Position numbers and translations under genes: made by a program
Notes under the pieces: generated by a model
What the model saw: only the letters and a program-made list of their open reading frames with translations
What the model was told of the DNA's origin: nothing
The model's database searches: none
From: Conchiformibius steedae
Lineage (GTDB): Bacteria; Pseudomonadota; Gammaproteobacteria; Burkholderiales; Neisseriaceae
Direction: 5' to 3'
DNA length: 64,000 nt
Assembly: GCF_014054725.1 (NCBI RefSeq)
Contig: NZ_CP059563.1
Span: forward strand, 1,081,749 to 1,145,748
In this document: positions 45,169 through 55,333 of the stretch, one piece after another
Layout of the letters: each line of letters starts with the position of its first letter
How positions within the stretch are numbered: the stretch's first letter is position 1

Positions 45169-46407
45169 ATGAGCCACATCAAAGTGCCCGCACAGGGTCA
45201 AAAAATCGTTGCCGGCCAAGCCGTTCCCAATAATCCCATTATCCCCTTTATCGAGGGCGACGGCATCGGTGTAGATATTACCCCCGTGATGATTGACGTG
45301 ATTGACGCGGCAGTCGCCAAAGCCTACGGCGGCGAGAAAAAAATCCATTGGATGGAAGTGTATGCCGGCGAAAAAGCCACCAAAGTATATGGCGACAACG
45401 TATGGCTGCCTGAAGAAACTTTGGAAGCCCTGAAAGAATACGCCGTTTCCATCAAAGGTCCGATGACCACGCCCGTTGGTGGCGGTATCCGTTCCCTGAA
45501 CGTTGCCCTGCGCCAAGAATTGGATTTGTACCAATGCGTGCGTCCCGTGCGTTATTTCAACGGCGTGCCTTCGCCCCTGAAAGACCCCAGCAAAACCGAT
45601 ATGGTAATTTTCCGTGAAAACACCGAAGATATTTACGCGGGTATTGAGTGGGAAGCCGAAAGCGACAACTGCAAAAAAGTCGTGAACTTCCTGCAAAACG
45701 AAATGGGCGTAAACAAAATCCGTTTCCCCGAAACGTCAGGCATCGGCATCAAACCCGTTTCCAAACAAGGCACACAACGTTTGGTACGCGCCGCCATTCA
45801 ATACGCGATTGACAACGACAAGCCCAGCGTAACCTTGGTACACAAAGGCAACATCATGAAGTTTACCGAAGGCGGTTTCCGCGATTGGGGCTACGAGCTG
45901 GCGCAAACCGAATTCGGCGCAAAACCGATTGACGGCGGTCCGTGGTGTGAGTTTACCAATCCGAAAACAGGCAAACAAATCATTGTGAAAGACGCGATTG
46001 CCGATGCTTTCTTGCAACAAATCCTGTTGCGCCCTGCCGAATACAGCGTGATTGCCACCCTGAATCTGAACGGCGACTATATTTCCGATGCTTTGGCGGC
46101 ACAAGTTGGCGGTATCGGCATTGCCCCCGGTGCCAATATTTCCGACCAATACGCTATTTTTGAAGCCACCCACGGCACCGCGCCCAAATACGCAGGTCAA
46201 GACAAAGTAAACCCCGGTTCGCTGATTCTGTCTGCCGAAATGATGCTGCGTCATCTGGGTTGGAAAGAAGCTGCTGATTTGGTGATTAGCGCGATGGAAA
46301 AAGCCATTGGCGACAAACAGGTAACTTACGATTTTGCCCGTTTGATGGACGGTGCGAACGAAATTTCCTGCTCGGCATTTGGTAAAGCCATGATTGAACG
46401 CATGTAA
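45169..46407 (+). CDS. icd: NADP-dependent isocitrate dehydrogenase
   Basis: TCA-cycle enzyme that decarboxylates isocitrate to 2-oxoglutarate in the cytoplasm. The 412-residue homodimeric E. coli-type protein has the substrate loop [13 protein letters not shown], in which Ser109 corresponds to the AceK phosphorylation site, then [18 protein letters not shown] and the metal site D-Y-I-S-D-A-L-A near the C-terminal third. H-G-T-A-P-K-Y in the cofactor pocket indicates NADP use. ACAGGAGAG precedes the ATG. It is a single gene with its own terminator. A one-mismatch DUS copy lies at 45403-45414. Confidence 0.96.
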   Translation: MSHIKVPAQGQKIVAGQAVPNNPIIPFIEGDGIGVDITPVMIDVIDAAVAKAYGGEKKIHWMEVYAGEKATKVYGDNVWLPEETLEALKEYAVSIKGPMTTPVGGGIRSLNVALRQELDLYQCVRPVRYFNGVPSPLKDPSKTDMVIFRENTEDIYAGIEWEAESDNCKKVVNFLQNEMGVNKIRFPETSGIGIKPVSKQGTQRLVRAAIQYAIDNDKPSVTLVHKGNIMKFTEGGFRDWGYELAQTEFGAKPIDGGPWCEFTNPKTGKQIIVKDAIADAFLQQILLRPAEYSVIATLNLNGDYISDALAAQVGGIGIAPGANISDQYAIFEATHGTAPKYAGQDKVNPGSLILSAEMMLRHLGWKEAADLVISAMEKAIGDKQVTYDFARLMDGANEISCSAFGKAMIERM

Positions 46408-46428
46408 TCAATCATTACTTGATAAAAC

Positions 46429-46462
46429 AAACGGTTTGCCTTTTTCGGGCAAACCGTTTTTT
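46429..46462. terminator. Bidirectional terminator between icd and pncB
   Basis: AAACGGTTTGCC (46429-46440) pairs with GGCAAACCGTTT (from 46448), followed by T-T-T. An A-run on the left serves the minus-strand pncB gene, whose stop is at 46465. Confidence 0.85.
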
Positions 46463-46464
46463 GT

Positions 46465-47658
46465 TTATTCTTTAATTTCAAAAACCTGTCTTAAATACGC
46501 CAAAAAGGTGTCGTTATCGGTAACGGTTTTACCGGGGGTGTCGGAAATCTTGGCAACCGATTGACCGTTGCATTCCACCAGCTTGAGTACGATGTTCAGT
46601 GTTTCGTGTCCCAAGTCGTTGGTAAAGTTCGTGCCGATGCCGAAGCTGGTTTTAAAACGTCCTTTAAAATACTGGTGCAAATCCCATGCTTTTTCCAAGG
46701 TTAAACCATCTGAAAAGGTGAGCATTTTGGTGCGGCTGTCGATTTTTAAGCGGCGGTAGTGGGCATGGGCTTTGTCGCCCCATTCGTAGGGGTCGCCGCT
46801 GTCGTGGCGCAGTCCGTCAAACAGCTTGGCAAAATACAGGTCAAAATCGCGCAAAAACGCGTCCATGCCCACCACATCAGTCAGGGCAATGCCCAAGTCG
46901 CCACGGTATTCATGCACCCATGCTTCCAAAGCGGCTTTTTGAAAATCGCGCAAACGCACTTTTAGGGCTTGAAATGCCTGTAAAAATTCGTGTGCCATCG
47001 TGCCGATGGGGGTCAAACCCAGTTTTTTGGCAAGATACACATTGCTGGTGCCGCGAAAGGATTCGGGCGCGGCGCGAAACAGGGTTTCCACAACATGCTG
47101 TTGCCAAGCAAAGGTATAACGGCGGCGCGTGCCGAAATCGGAAATTAGAAACGGTGGGTCAGCAGGGTGCTGGCGGGCAGTATAGTCGCGCAACAGTGCC
47201 GCTTTCGCCTGTAAACGGCGTTCGCCTTCTGCTAAAACTTCAGGGGTTTCCAAGCGGCGGAAATACAGTTCGTTTACCATCGCCAAAATGTAGATTTCAA
47301 AGAACATTGCCTGAATCATCGGACCTTCCACACGGATGTGCAAACGTCCGTCTTCGCCGCCGCGCACGCTGACAAAACGGCGTTTGAGCTGAAACAGTTC
47401 CAAATAATCCACAAAATCGCTTTTGATAAAGCGCAGCGAACGCAGATAATCCAATTCATCAGCGTGGAAACGCAGGGTACACAGGGCATCCAGTTCTTGT
47501 TCCAAATCGGATTGAATGTCGGCAAGCGGGTAAACGGTGCTGGCGTTGCGGCAGCGGAATTCGTAAACGCTGTGGGTTTCGGGAAACTGGTGCAACACCA
47601 CTTGCAGCATGGTGAATTTGTATAAGTCGGTATCGAGCAGGGAAGGGATAATCGGCAT
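46465..47658 (-). CDS. pncB: Nicotinate phosphoribosyltransferase
   Basis: Cytoplasmic enzyme that converts nicotinate and PRPP to nicotinate mononucleotide for NAD salvage. The 397-residue protein opens [16 protein letters not shown], the family signature, and contains [25 protein letters not shown] and the PRPP-binding region [10 protein letters not shown]. Late motifs are [10 protein letters not shown] and L-V-E-C-N-G. The ATG at 47658 matches the family's N-terminus; an in-frame start 25 codons upstream would add unconserved sequence. Single gene, divergent from ubiA. Confidence 0.95.
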   Translation of the reverse strand: MPIIPSLLDTDLYKFTMLQVVLHQFPETHSVYEFRCRNASTVYPLADIQSDLEQELDALCTLRFHADELDYLRSLRFIKSDFVDYLELFQLKRRFVSVRGGEDGRLHIRVEGPMIQAMFFEIYILAMVNELYFRRLETPEVLAEGERRLQAKAALLRDYTARQHPADPPFLISDFGTRRRYTFAWQQHVVETLFRAAPESFRGTSNVYLAKKLGLTPIGTMAHEFLQAFQALKVRLRDFQKAALEAWVHEYRGDLGIALTDVVGMDAFLRDFDLYFAKLFDGLRHDSGDPYEWGDKAHAHYRRLKIDSRTKMLTFSDGLTLEKAWDLHQYFKGRFKTSFGIGTNFTNDLGHETLNIVLKLVECNGQSVAKISDTPGKTVTDNDTFLAYLRQVFEIKE

Positions 47659-47744
47659 GGCGCAGGGCAGGTGGGGTGGAAAAAGTTCATTATATAGCGG
47701 ATTGCGGGCAACGGGCGGCAATCGCGTTGGCAATTTTAAATTTG

Positions 47745-47753
47745 TGTTAAAAT
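47745..47753 (+). promoter_or_regulatory. Extended -10 candidate for ubiA
   Basis: TGTTAAAAT at 47745-47753 is an extended -10-like element, with TTGGCA upstream at 47727-47732 (spacer 15, short). It lies about 50 bases before the ubiA start. Confidence 0.4.
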
Positions 47754-47801
47754 CGGCGTTCTTTTTGCCCTGCGGCTTCCAAACCCATAAAGGTAAATAC
47801 G

Positions 47802-48701
47802 ATGAAAGCCCTTTCTGTTTTTTCCAAACTTCTGCATCCGAATATGCTGGCGCGTTTTGCGGTGTATGCGCGTTTGATGCGGCTGGACCGCCCTATCGGT
47901 ACGCTGCTGCTGCTGTGGCCCACATTGTGGGCGGTGTGGCTGGCATCAGACGGCCGTCCCGATTTTACCGTGTTGGCGGCGTTTGCAGTGGGTACGTTTT
48001 TGATGCGTAGTGCAGGTTGCGTGGTAAACGACTGGGCAGACCGCGATATTGACGGTCATGTTGCCCGCACCGCTTCCCGCCCCGCTGCACAAGGTTTGGT
48101 CAGCAAAAGCGAAGTGGTCAAACTTACGCTGGTGCTGTGCGGATTGGCAGCTTTATGCCTGATTCCCTTTGATTTTAAAACATGGCTGCTGGCAGTGCCT
48201 GCCTTGTTTTTGGCGTTTACCTATCCTTATACCAAACGGTTTTTTCCCGTGCCGCAGCTGTATTTGGGCTTGGCGTTTTCGTTTGGCATTCCCATGGTGT
48301 TTATGGCAACTTTGGGCGAAATTCCCGCTTTGGCATGGTGGTTGTTTGCCGCCAATGTGTTTTGGACGCTGGCATACGACACCATTTACGCCATAGCAGA
48401 CAAAGCCGATGATTTAAAACTGTCGGTACAAACTTCCGCGATTACCCTCGGACGTTTTGATGCCGAAGGTGCAATGTTGTGTTACGCCATATTTGATTTG
48501 CTGATGATGCAAGTGGGATTGATGATTAACGCCGTGTGGCTGTATTGGCTGATGCTGGTGGCGGTGGTGTGCTGGCAGTGGCGTTTTTACCTGAATATCC
48601 AAACCCGCGAACCTCAAGCCTGTTTTGATACCTTTTTGCAAAACAATAAAATCGGTTTGTTGTGGTTTTTGGGCATTGTGATGCACTATGCTTATATTTA
48701 A
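47802..48701 (+). CDS. ubiA: 4-hydroxybenzoate octaprenyltransferase
   Basis: Inner-membrane prenyltransferase that attaches the polyprenyl tail to 4-hydroxybenzoate, the second step of ubiquinone synthesis. The 299-residue protein has about eight transmembrane segments and both aspartate-rich motifs: N-D-W-A-D-R-D-I-D near residue 76 and the second D-x3-D-type motif [13 protein letters not shown] near residue 193. [15 protein letters not shown] at the start of the first segment is also family-typical. ubiC, which often precedes ubiA, is absent. ubiK, another ubiquinone factor, lies 8.5 kb downstream. Confidence 0.94.
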   Translation: MKALSVFSKLLHPNMLARFAVYARLMRLDRPIGTLLLLWPTLWAVWLASDGRPDFTVLAAFAVGTFLMRSAGCVVNDWADRDIDGHVARTASRPAAQGLVSKSEVVKLTLVLCGLAALCLIPFDFKTWLLAVPALFLAFTYPYTKRFFPVPQLYLGLAFSFGIPMVFMATLGEIPALAWWLFAANVFWTLAYDTIYAIADKADDLKLSVQTSAITLGRFDAEGAMLCYAIFDLLMMQVGLMINAVWLYWLMLVAVVCWQWRFYLNIQTREPQACFDTFLQNNKIGLLWFLGIVMHYAYI

Positions 48702-48719
48702 CAGATAATTTTTGACACC

Positions 48720-48759
48720 AAAACGGCGGCGCGTATGTTTAACATACCGCTGCCGTTTT
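48720..48759. terminator. Bidirectional hairpin between ubiA and aroQ
   Basis: AAAACGGC (48720-48727) pairs with GCCGTTTT (48752-48759), and the inner bases GTATGTT/AACATAC extend the stem around a small loop, with minor bulges. It suits both convergent genes. Confidence 0.75.
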
Positions 48760-48769
48760 GCCTACCGAT

Positions 48770-49207
48770 TCAGCGTTTCAAATAATCCATACAAAACCGT
48801 AGCGCAGCTTCATAACCAAACGTCCCCAAGCCCGCAATCACGCCCAAGGCTTTGTCGGACAAATAAGAATGATGGCGGAACGGCTCGCGGGCATACACAT
48901 TGGAAATATGCACTTCCACAAAGGGAATGCACACTGCCGTTAGTGCATCGCGCAGGGCAATGCTGGTGTGGGTGTAAGCACCAGCGTTTAAAATAATCAT
49001 ATCGGCACGACCACGTAATGCCTGTACTGCGCTGACCAAATCGCCTTCGCCGTTGTGCTGGGCGTGCGACAGTGAAAATCCAGATGCTTCTGCCAAGCCA
49101 TTTAAATGGGTGACGATGTCTTCCAAACTTTGCGAACCGTAAAGATGGGGTTCGCGTAAACCCAATAGGTTGAGATTGGGACCATTCAATACTGCAATAT
49201 GTGCCAT
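48770..49207 (-). CDS. aroQ: 3-dehydroquinate dehydratase, type II
   Basis: Shikimate-pathway enzyme that dehydrates 3-dehydroquinate. The 145-residue protein has the type II signature [15 protein letters not shown], with the catalytic tyrosine in H-L-Y-G-S and the flexible loop, then [32 protein letters not shown] and the closing G-L-G-T-F-G-Y. Length is normal. In many Betaproteobacteria aroQ is followed by accBC, which is not the case here. Single gene. Confidence 0.95.
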   Translation of the reverse strand: MAHIAVLNGPNLNLLGLREPHLYGSQSLEDIVTHLNGLAEASGFSLSHAQHNGEGDLVSAVQALRGRADMIILNAGAYTHTSIALRDALTAVCIPFVEVHISNVYAREPFRHHSYLSDKALGVIAGLGTFGYEAALRFCMDYLKR

Positions 49208-49294
49208 GTGTGCGTTCCTTGTGTAAATAGACGGGTTATGCCGTTACTGTCTAAAGGCATGATATGATTGTAATCCGATTTTGCTGTAAAAACC

Positions 49295-50872
49295 ATGATA
49301 ATGATTTTGGTATGGAATAATCCGCCTACTGTCGCTGAATTAGATGCAGCATTACAACAATATCCCATGCGCCCTGTGCAATTGTTGTTGTGTTTTCAGG
49401 GGGCGCCGCCGCGTTATCCGCTTCCCACACATTCTGCGCCACCACTGGCTCATGCCCTGCACCGCGCCACTCGTTGCGCCCAAGCTGCCACGCTGTCGCC
49501 ACCGCTGCCTTTGTTGCCACAGGTGGATTTGCGCCTGATTCCGCATCACGAAACCCCTTATATCCACGCTTACGCTCAAGCACATCATCTGCAATGGCAA
49601 ACCGAAGCCCTGCCGCAACAGCCCTTACCGCCTGAAAAACCGTGGCTGACCGTGCCAAGCGTTGCCGCTGTGGAAAGTGTAGCGGTTATTGGTGCGGGCA
49701 TTGCGGGCGCAGCAACGGCGTTTGAGCTGGCACGGCACGGCGTGCCTGTGCGTGTATTGGAAGCGGCAGATGCACCTGCCCGCGCCGCTTCGGGCAACCG
49801 TCAGGGTTTGCTGTATGCCAAAATTTCCGCCCATGCCACCGCACAAACCCAATTATTGTTGGCAGGTTACGGCTATACACGCCTGTTGTTGGAAACCCTG
49901 TTGCCCGAACGTGAAGCGTGGGGCAGCGGCGGTATTTTGCATCTGAATTTTAACGATGCGGAAACCCGTCGCCACCGCCAATTGGCAGAGCAGGGCGCAC
50001 ATCACGCCCATTTGTATCGCGCTGTTACAGCAGCCAAAGCCTCGGCGATTGCGGGTGTGCCTGTAACGCAAGACGCGCTGTATTGGCAACAGGGCGCGTG
50101 GCTGCATCCGCCCGCTTTGGTTAATGCCCTGCTTGTCCATGAAAACATCAGCTTGCACACCCGCTGCGCCCTGCAATCTGCCCAACACGACGGCACATAT
50201 TGGCAATTACACACCACGCAAGGCAGTTTCCGTGCCAGCCATCTTGTACTGTGCTGCGGGGCGCAAAGCGCAGAAATGGATTTGCTGAACGGTTTTCCCG
50301 TGCGCTTGATACGCGGGCAAACCGCCGTTGCTGCTGCCACGCCCCATAGCCGCCGTTTGCGTGTTGCCTTATCGGGCGAAAGCTATCTTGCCCCTGCTTG
50401 GCGTGATGCCCACACCTTTGGCGCGAGCTTTATTGCCAACGATGGCGACAGCACTTGGCGCGATGCCGAACAACACGACAACTGTTTGATGTTGCAGCAA
50501 CTGCACCCCGATTTAGCCGCAGAACTCAATGCCCCAGCCCCATTTTTACGCGGACACGCCGCCGTGCGTTGCGACAGCCGCGACCATTTGCCCCTAGTCG
50601 GCGCATTGGGCGATGTTGATGCCATGTTACAGACTTATGCTGCTTTAGCCAAAGACAAAAACTACCGCATTCACAGCCCTTGCCCCTATTTGCCGAATGT
50701 GTGGGCGAATACCGCACACGGCAGCCGTGGTTTGGTAACTGCACCCCTGTGCGCCGCCGAAATTGCCGCGCAAATTTTGGGCTTGCCCGCCGTGTTATCA
50801 CACAGCCTGCGCCACGCCCTACACCCCAACCGCCTACCCATCGCCCGCTTGGTGCGTGGCGAAAAAGATTAA
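49295..50872 (+). CDS. mnmC: MnmC-type FAD oxidoreductase lacking the methyltransferase domain
   Basis: A 525-residue relative of the C-terminal, FAD-dependent half of MnmC, which removes the carboxymethyl group during 5-methylaminomethyl-2-thiouridine formation in the tRNA wobble position. The dinucleotide-binding motif is V-I-G-A-G-I-A-G-A-A-T-A near residue 132. The tRNA-modification oxidase marks A-S-G-N-R-Q-G-L-L-Y-A-K, G-S-G-G-I-L-H-L, W-L-H-P-P-A-L and H-G-S-R-G-L near the C-terminus match MnmC(o). The first ~125 residues carry no SAM-binding motif, so the usual methyltransferase half is absent or replaced by a short His/Pro-rich region. The exact start (49295 or 49301) is uncertain; no ribosome site is clear. 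Confidence 0.8.
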   Translation: MIMILVWNNPPTVAELDAALQQYPMRPVQLLLCFQGAPPRYPLPTHSAPPLAHALHRATRCAQAATLSPPLPLLPQVDLRLIPHHETPYIHAYAQAHHLQWQTEALPQQPLPPEKPWLTVPSVAAVESVAVIGAGIAGAATAFELARHGVPVRVLEAADAPARAASGNRQGLLYAKISAHATAQTQLLLAGYGYTRLLLETLLPEREAWGSGGILHLNFNDAETRRHRQLAEQGAHHAHLYRAVTAAKASAIAGVPVTQDALYWQQGAWLHPPALVNALLVHENISLHTRCALQSAQHDGTYWQLHTTQGSFRASHLVLCCGAQSAEMDLLNGFPVRLIRGQTAVAAATPHSRRLRVALSGESYLAPAWRDAHTFGASFIANDGDSTWRDAEQHDNCLMLQQLHPDLAAELNAPAPFLRGHAAVRCDSRDHLPLVGALGDVDAMLQTYAALAKDKNYRIHSPCPYLPNVWANTAHGSRGLVTAPLCAAEIAAQILGLPAVLSHSLRHALHPNRLPIARLVRGEKD

Positions 50873-50896
50873 GCATTTAAACTTAAAGGATTGATT

Positions 50897-51748
50897 ATGA
50901 TTTGGCAAACCACCCGTTTTCAACTGGATTTATCCCAACCCAAAATCATGGGTATTGTGAATTTAACCCCCGATTCCTTTTCAGACGGCGGCACCTATTC
51001 TACCAGCGTAAGCGCTGCCCTGCGCCATGCCGAAACCCTGCTGAAAGACGGCGCAGATATTTTAGACATCGGCGGCGAATCCACCCGTCCCGATGCCTTA
51101 CCTGTTCCGCCCGAACAAGAATGGCAGCGCATTGCCCCCGTATTGGCAGAAGTTTTGCGCTGGAATGTGCCGATTAGCGTGGACACGCGCCGCAGCAGCG
51201 TCATGCGTTTGGTATTGGCACACGGCTGCGCCGATATTATCAATGATGTGCAAGCACTTGAAGACACAGGCGCATTGGAACTGCTGGCGCAAAGCACCAA
51301 TACAGGCATTTGCCTGATGCACATGCGCGGGCAACCGCAAACCATGCAGCAGCAGCCCCAATATGACGATGTGGTGCGCGAAGTGGGCGACTATTTGCGC
51401 GGGCGCGTGCAAGCCTGTACCGCAGCGGGGATTGCCCCCCAGCGTTTAACCGTAGATATGGGCATTGGATTCGGTAAGACCTTGGCGCATAACGTGGATT
51501 TATTGCGTGGATTGCCCGAATTGGCGCGGGTGTGCGGTGTGCCTGTACTGGCTGGCGTGTCGCGCAAACGCATGATTGGCGAATTAAGCGGGCGCAGCGT
51601 GCCTGCCGAACGGGTTAGCGGCAGCGTGGCTGCTGCGCTGTTTGCCGCAGAACGCGGCGCAAAAGTGCTACGTGTTCACGATGTGCGCGAAACCGCCGAT
51701 GCCTTAAAAGTATGGTATGCTTTATCGCAGCCGTTTTTTAAGCAATGA
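50897..51748 (+). CDS. folP: Dihydropteroate synthase
   Basis: Folate-pathway enzyme that joins hydroxymethyl-dihydropterin pyrophosphate to p-aminobenzoate; the sulfonamide target. The 283-residue protein has [16 protein letters not shown] near the N-terminus, [10 protein letters not shown], the pterin-binding [22 protein letters not shown] and the C-terminal G-V-S-R-K-R-M-I-G with R-V-H-D-V. The ATG at 50897 is six bases after AAAGGA; the TTG at 50891 is less likely. It lies 24 bases after the mnmC-like gene. glmM, which usually follows folP, is absent; a DUF4132 gene comes next instead. Confidence 0.95.
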   Translation: MIWQTTRFQLDLSQPKIMGIVNLTPDSFSDGGTYSTSVSAALRHAETLLKDGADILDIGGESTRPDALPVPPEQEWQRIAPVLAEVLRWNVPISVDTRRSSVMRLVLAHGCADIINDVQALEDTGALELLAQSTNTGICLMHMRGQPQTMQQQPQYDDVVREVGDYLRGRVQACTAAGIAPQRLTVDMGIGFGKTLAHNVDLLRGLPELARVCGVPVLAGVSRKRMIGELSGRSVPAERVSGSVAAALFAAERGAKVLRVHDVRETADALKVWYALSQPFFKQ

Positions 51749-51767
51749 TTTTTTAAAGGAAAAAAAC

Positions 51768-54296
51768 ATGTCAGCCTTTCCTGAACTTACTCCCGAACAA
51801 ATCCAGCAATATAAACAATGGTTAAACCAGCTTCAACAAGATTGGGGAGCCATGCAATCTTCTGGGTATAAGGATATACAAGCTGCGCAAACCGAAATTT
51901 ATCAAACCGTTTTGAGCCGTTTGCCCTCGTCCGAACGGGTGTGCTTGCTGGTGTATTGCGCCCAAGAAATGTTTAAAATTAAGAATAGTTATTGGCGTAG
52001 CCCCGAGAGTGCGCTTACGGTGGCATTGTTGCGTAAAAACCTGCCTGTCAGCAGCCGTGAAGCGGTTTGGCTGTTAAGTACAGTATTTGCAGATGCGTCT
52101 GAAGGTGGGCGGACAGTTTGGTATTCCTATCCTGTAATGGCATTGCTCAAACAAATTGAAAAACATATCGGTACCGTAACAGACGATGAACTGCGTGATG
52201 TCTTGCAGTTGGCGTATCAGCGTGTATCCACTTCAAATATAAGGGGTTCAGAAGTAACTGTATTGGAGCAAAAACTGCAACAATTGCTGGGTATTCAGGT
52301 GGATAAGGTAGCGTTTTTTTATAATGATGATTTTGCGCAAGCACATAGCGAAGCATTGGCAGCTTTGCCCATACAGCAGCAGGTGGTGTGGGGCAAAATT
52401 TTTACTCATGCTGTGGGTGTGAAAAAAGCCAGCAAGCCTTCTGCGGTGTTTTTAAAAACCATGCGCACTTATATTGACGAATTGGGCGAAGCAGTATTTA
52501 AACAGCAGGTAACAGATTGGTTTACATGGATTTGTTATACTAAGGGTCTCTCGTGCCATGATATTGATAGGACAAGGGATGATTGGTGGGGTTATTGGAT
52601 GTGTACGAAGGGCGAGCCTGTGGCAGAGGATAATCTTTATCTTATCAAATGTTTGGTATGGAGTTGTGCGCTGTGTGCCGATGAAGCCTTATTGGCTACG
52701 CTTAATGCCTTGGCATTACGCTGCTATGCAAAAGTAAAGGGGGTGGGCATGTCGCCGTTGACCAATATCGGTAATGCTTGTTTGTATGTTTTTGCGCAAT
52801 CGGGTTTAAGCGGCATGAAGTATTTATCGCGTTTGCTGTTGCGCGTAAAAGCAAACAATATCCGTAAAATCATTGATAAATATATTAACGAAGCAGCGGA
52901 ACGCCACGGCGTATCGCGCCAAACCATTGAAGATATGGGGGTGGAAGGTTTTGGTTTGGATGAAAATGGTGTTTATATAGAAATGTTTGCCAGCGGGCAT
53001 AGCTGCCGTTTGCAGATTACAGGTGTTGGCAAAAGCAGCTTGGAATGGTTTAAAGCAGACGGTTCGCCGCAAAAAACCGTGCCTGCTGTGGTAAAAGAAC
53101 AGCACGCCGAACAATTAAAAGCCTTAAAACTTCAGCAAAAAAACCTGAATATGACTTTAACGACCCAGCGCGACCGTTTAGACCGCATGATGCGCGGCGA
53201 GCAGCGCATGGCGTGGGATTATTTTCAGGAATATTATTGGCACCACGGTGTAATGGGCTGGCTGGCGCGTGGGCTGATTTGGCGGTTTTTTCAAGATGAA
53301 AACGATACGCAGGGCGTAGCGGCGTTTTATGTAGATGGCGAGTGGGTAAACCATGCAGGCGAAAGTGTGGATGTGGTGGCGTATTCGCAAGTGATGCTGT
53401 GGCATCCCGTTACTGCCGAAGCTGCGGAAGTGTTAGCATGGCGCAAATTGTTGGCAGAAAAGCAAATCCAGCAGCCGTTTAAACAGGCATACCGCGAAAT
53501 TTACTTAATTACCGATGCGGAATTAAAAACGCGCACCTACAGCAACCGTTTTGCTGCGCATATTTTAAAACAACATCAATACATTAACTTGGCAAGGGGG
53601 CGTGGTTGGCAGGGCAGTGTGCAGAGTAGTTGGGACTATGGCAATGGTCAGATTACTGCTTTGGCATTGCCTGAATATGGTTTGCGTGCTGAGTTTTGGA
53701 CAGATGGTGTGGGCGAAGAATATTCGGATTCGGGAATGTTTTTATACACTGCCACCGACCAAGTGCGCTTTTACCACGAGGGGGAAAACGATGCGCCGAT
53801 AAATTTGATTGATGTGCCTGTGCGGGTGTTTTCGGAAGTGATGCGCGATGTGGATTTGTTTGTGGGGGTTGCCAGTGTGGGTAACGACCCGCATTGGCAG
53901 GATAACGGCGGTTTGCCGCAGTACCGCGATTATTGGCAAAGCTATTCGTTTGGTGCTTTGGTTGGCGAAGTGGCAAAAAGCCGCAAAGAAGTATTGGAAA
54001 CGCTGTTACCGCGTTTAAAAATCAGTAAAGTGGCGCATATTGAAGATAATTTCTTGGTAGTGCAGGGCAAAATCCGCACTTATAAAATTCATATTGGCAG
54101 CGGTAATATTTTGATGTCGCCGAATGACCAATATTTGTGTATTGTGCCAGACCGCAGTAAAAAAGACCCGACACAGGGTTTGTTTGTGCCGTTTGAGGGC
54201 GATGCGATGTTGTCGCTGGTGTTGTCTAAAGCGATGTTGTTGGCTGATGAAAGCAAAATTACCGACCCGACGATTTTGTTGCAAATCGGGCAGTAA
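51768..54296 (+). CDS. DUF4132-domain protein (YehI/MolR-like)
   Basis: An 842-residue cytoplasmic protein. Its C-terminal third carries the DUF4132 signature: Q-P-F-K-Q-A-Y-R-E-I-Y-L-I-T-D-A-E (about residue 574 on), then T-Y-S-N-R-F-A-A-H-I-L-K-Q-H-Q-Y, and V-P-V-R-V-F-S-E-V-M-R-D-V-D-L-F-V-G-V near residue 690. The N-terminal two thirds are helical, HEAT-like, without a recognised domain; I see no WGR domain. DUF4132 proteins in E. coli (YehI, MolR) have unclear roles, often near MoxR/VWA genes, which are absent here. The ATG at 51768 has AAAGGA seven bases upstream. The gene is more A+T rich than its neighbours, which suggests later acquisition. Confidence 0.75.
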   Translation: MSAFPELTPEQIQQYKQWLNQLQQDWGAMQSSGYKDIQAAQTEIYQTVLSRLPSSERVCLLVYCAQEMFKIKNSYWRSPESALTVALLRKNLPVSSREAVWLLSTVFADASEGGRTVWYSYPVMALLKQIEKHIGTVTDDELRDVLQLAYQRVSTSNIRGSEVTVLEQKLQQLLGIQVDKVAFFYNDDFAQAHSEALAALPIQQQVVWGKIFTHAVGVKKASKPSAVFLKTMRTYIDELGEAVFKQQVTDWFTWICYTKGLSCHDIDRTRDDWWGYWMCTKGEPVAEDNLYLIKCLVWSCALCADEALLATLNALALRCYAKVKGVGMSPLTNIGNACLYVFAQSGLSGMKYLSRLLLRVKANNIRKIIDKYINEAAERHGVSRQTIEDMGVEGFGLDENGVYIEMFASGHSCRLQITGVGKSSLEWFKADGSPQKTVPAVVKEQHAEQLKALKLQQKNLNMTLTTQRDRLDRMMRGEQRMAWDYFQEYYWHHGVMGWLARGLIWRFFQDENDTQGVAAFYVDGEWVNHAGESVDVVAYSQVMLWHPVTAEAAEVLAWRKLLAEKQIQQPFKQAYREIYLITDAELKTRTYSNRFAAHILKQHQYINLARGRGWQGSVQSSWDYGNGQITALALPEYGLRAEFWTDGVGEEYSDSGMFLYTATDQVRFYHEGENDAPINLIDVPVRVFSEVMRDVDLFVGVASVGNDPHWQDNGGLPQYRDYWQSYSFGALVGEVAKSRKEVLETLLPRLKISKVAHIEDNFLVVQGKIRTYKIHIGSGNILMSPNDQYLCIVPDRSKKDPTQGLFVPFEGDAMLSLVLSKAMLLADESKITDPTILLQIGQ

Positions 54297-54313
54297 TCAT
54301 TAGGAATAAAAAA

Positions 54314-54344
54314 AACAGGCTTCGGATTCGGAAGCCTGTTTTTT
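54314..54344. terminator. Bidirectional terminator
   Basis: AACAGGCTTC (54314-54323) pairs with GAAGCCTGTT (54331-54340), followed by T-T-T-T; an A-run lies to the left. It stands between the convergent DUF4132 and exonuclease genes. Confidence 0.85.
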
Positions 54345-54349
54345 GTGGA

Positions 54350-55147
54350 TTAAGGTTGCCATGCGGCTAAAAATTCTGCCCAATGGGGGAATTCGGCGGC
54401 TTGGCTTTGGACGGTATGGCGCAGTTTCTCTACTTCGCTGTGGTAGGTGCTGGGGTTCATGCTGCCGTTTATCAGGCAAAAGCGCAGGTACATCAGGTAG
54501 GTATTGGCGGCATCGGTTTCGCAGTAGTGGCGGATGTCGTTTAATGCGCCTGCTTGGTAGGCGTGCCAAACTTGGCTGCCGTCCATGCCTTGTTTACCAG
54601 GGAAGCCGCATAATTTGGCGATGTCGTCCAAGGGAACGGCGGCGCGGGCATTAAATAGGGACAGTACGTCCATTAAGTCGCAATGGCGGGTGTGGTAGCG
54701 GTTGGTGTAGTTATTCCATTTGAAGTCGCGGCTGTCGGGAAAACCGCCGTCGCCGTTGTCCCAATAGCGGGGGGCGGGTGTGCCGTGCATCAGGGCGCGA
54801 TAGTGCAAAACGGGCAGGTCAAAACCGCCGCCGTTCCAGCTGACAAGCTGCGGGGTGTATTTATCCAGCAGGGAATAAAAGGTGGTAATGATTTGGGCTT
54901 CGTTGTCTTCGGGCGTGCCGATGGCAGCAATGCGGATTTTGTCCTGCCAGCGCAAACAGCAGGCGATGGCGATAATGCGGTGCAGATGTAGGGGCAGAAA
55001 GTCGCTGCCGTTTTGGGCGCGGCGTTTTTGTAGGGCGTATTCGGCGGTTTCGGCATCGCTTAAGGTGTCGGGCAATTGGTAGAGCAGACGGATGGCATGG
55101 GTATCGGGAATGGTTTCAATATCAAAGGCGAGTATGGGGGTATTCAT
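54350..55147 (-). CDS. PolB-like 3'-5' exonuclease domain protein
   Basis: A 265-residue stand-alone exonuclease of the DEDDy family related to the proofreading domain of family B DNA polymerases. Exo I is F-D-I-E-T-I-P at residues 8-14; Exo II is S-W-N-G-G-G-F-D-L-P-V-L (N and D near residues 105 and 109); Exo III is Y-C-E-T-D-A-A-N-T-Y near residue 210, with the conserved tyrosine before the aspartate. All acidic ligands are present. Cellular role is unknown; members occur widely in Proteobacteria. Single gene with a shared terminator. Confidence 0.85.
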   Translation of the reverse strand: MNTPILAFDIETIPDTHAIRLLYQLPDTLSDAETAEYALQKRRAQNGSDFLPLHLHRIIAIACCLRWQDKIRIAAIGTPEDNEAQIITTFYSLLDKYTPQLVSWNGGGFDLPVLHYRALMHGTPAPRYWDNGDGGFPDSRDFKWNNYTNRYHTRHCDLMDVLSLFNARAAVPLDDIAKLCGFPGKQGMDGSQVWHAYQAGALNDIRHYCETDAANTYLMYLRFCLINGSMNPSTYHSEVEKLRHTVQSQAAEFPHWAEFLAAWQP

Positions 55148-55333
55148 GGCAGTAAAGGCGGGAACAGTGAGTTGTGCGGCTATTGTAACGTGATGTGCGG
55201 CGGGGTTAAATAATAAATTGTGTTAAGGTGCGAGTGCGGCAGGCGGCTTTGCGGCATAATAGGCGGTTTTTAATATTTTGTTGCTGATGTGTTTGGGAAT
55301 ACGCCCTAACCGAACAAGCCATAAGGAATATTC

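Noticed and set aside
50980..50989. TTCAGACGGC, an exact match to the complement of the Neisseria 10-base DUS
   Set aside because: It encodes the conserved S-D-G of folP (D-S-F-S-D-G-G), so it is best explained by protein constraint. No other full 10-base match was seen.
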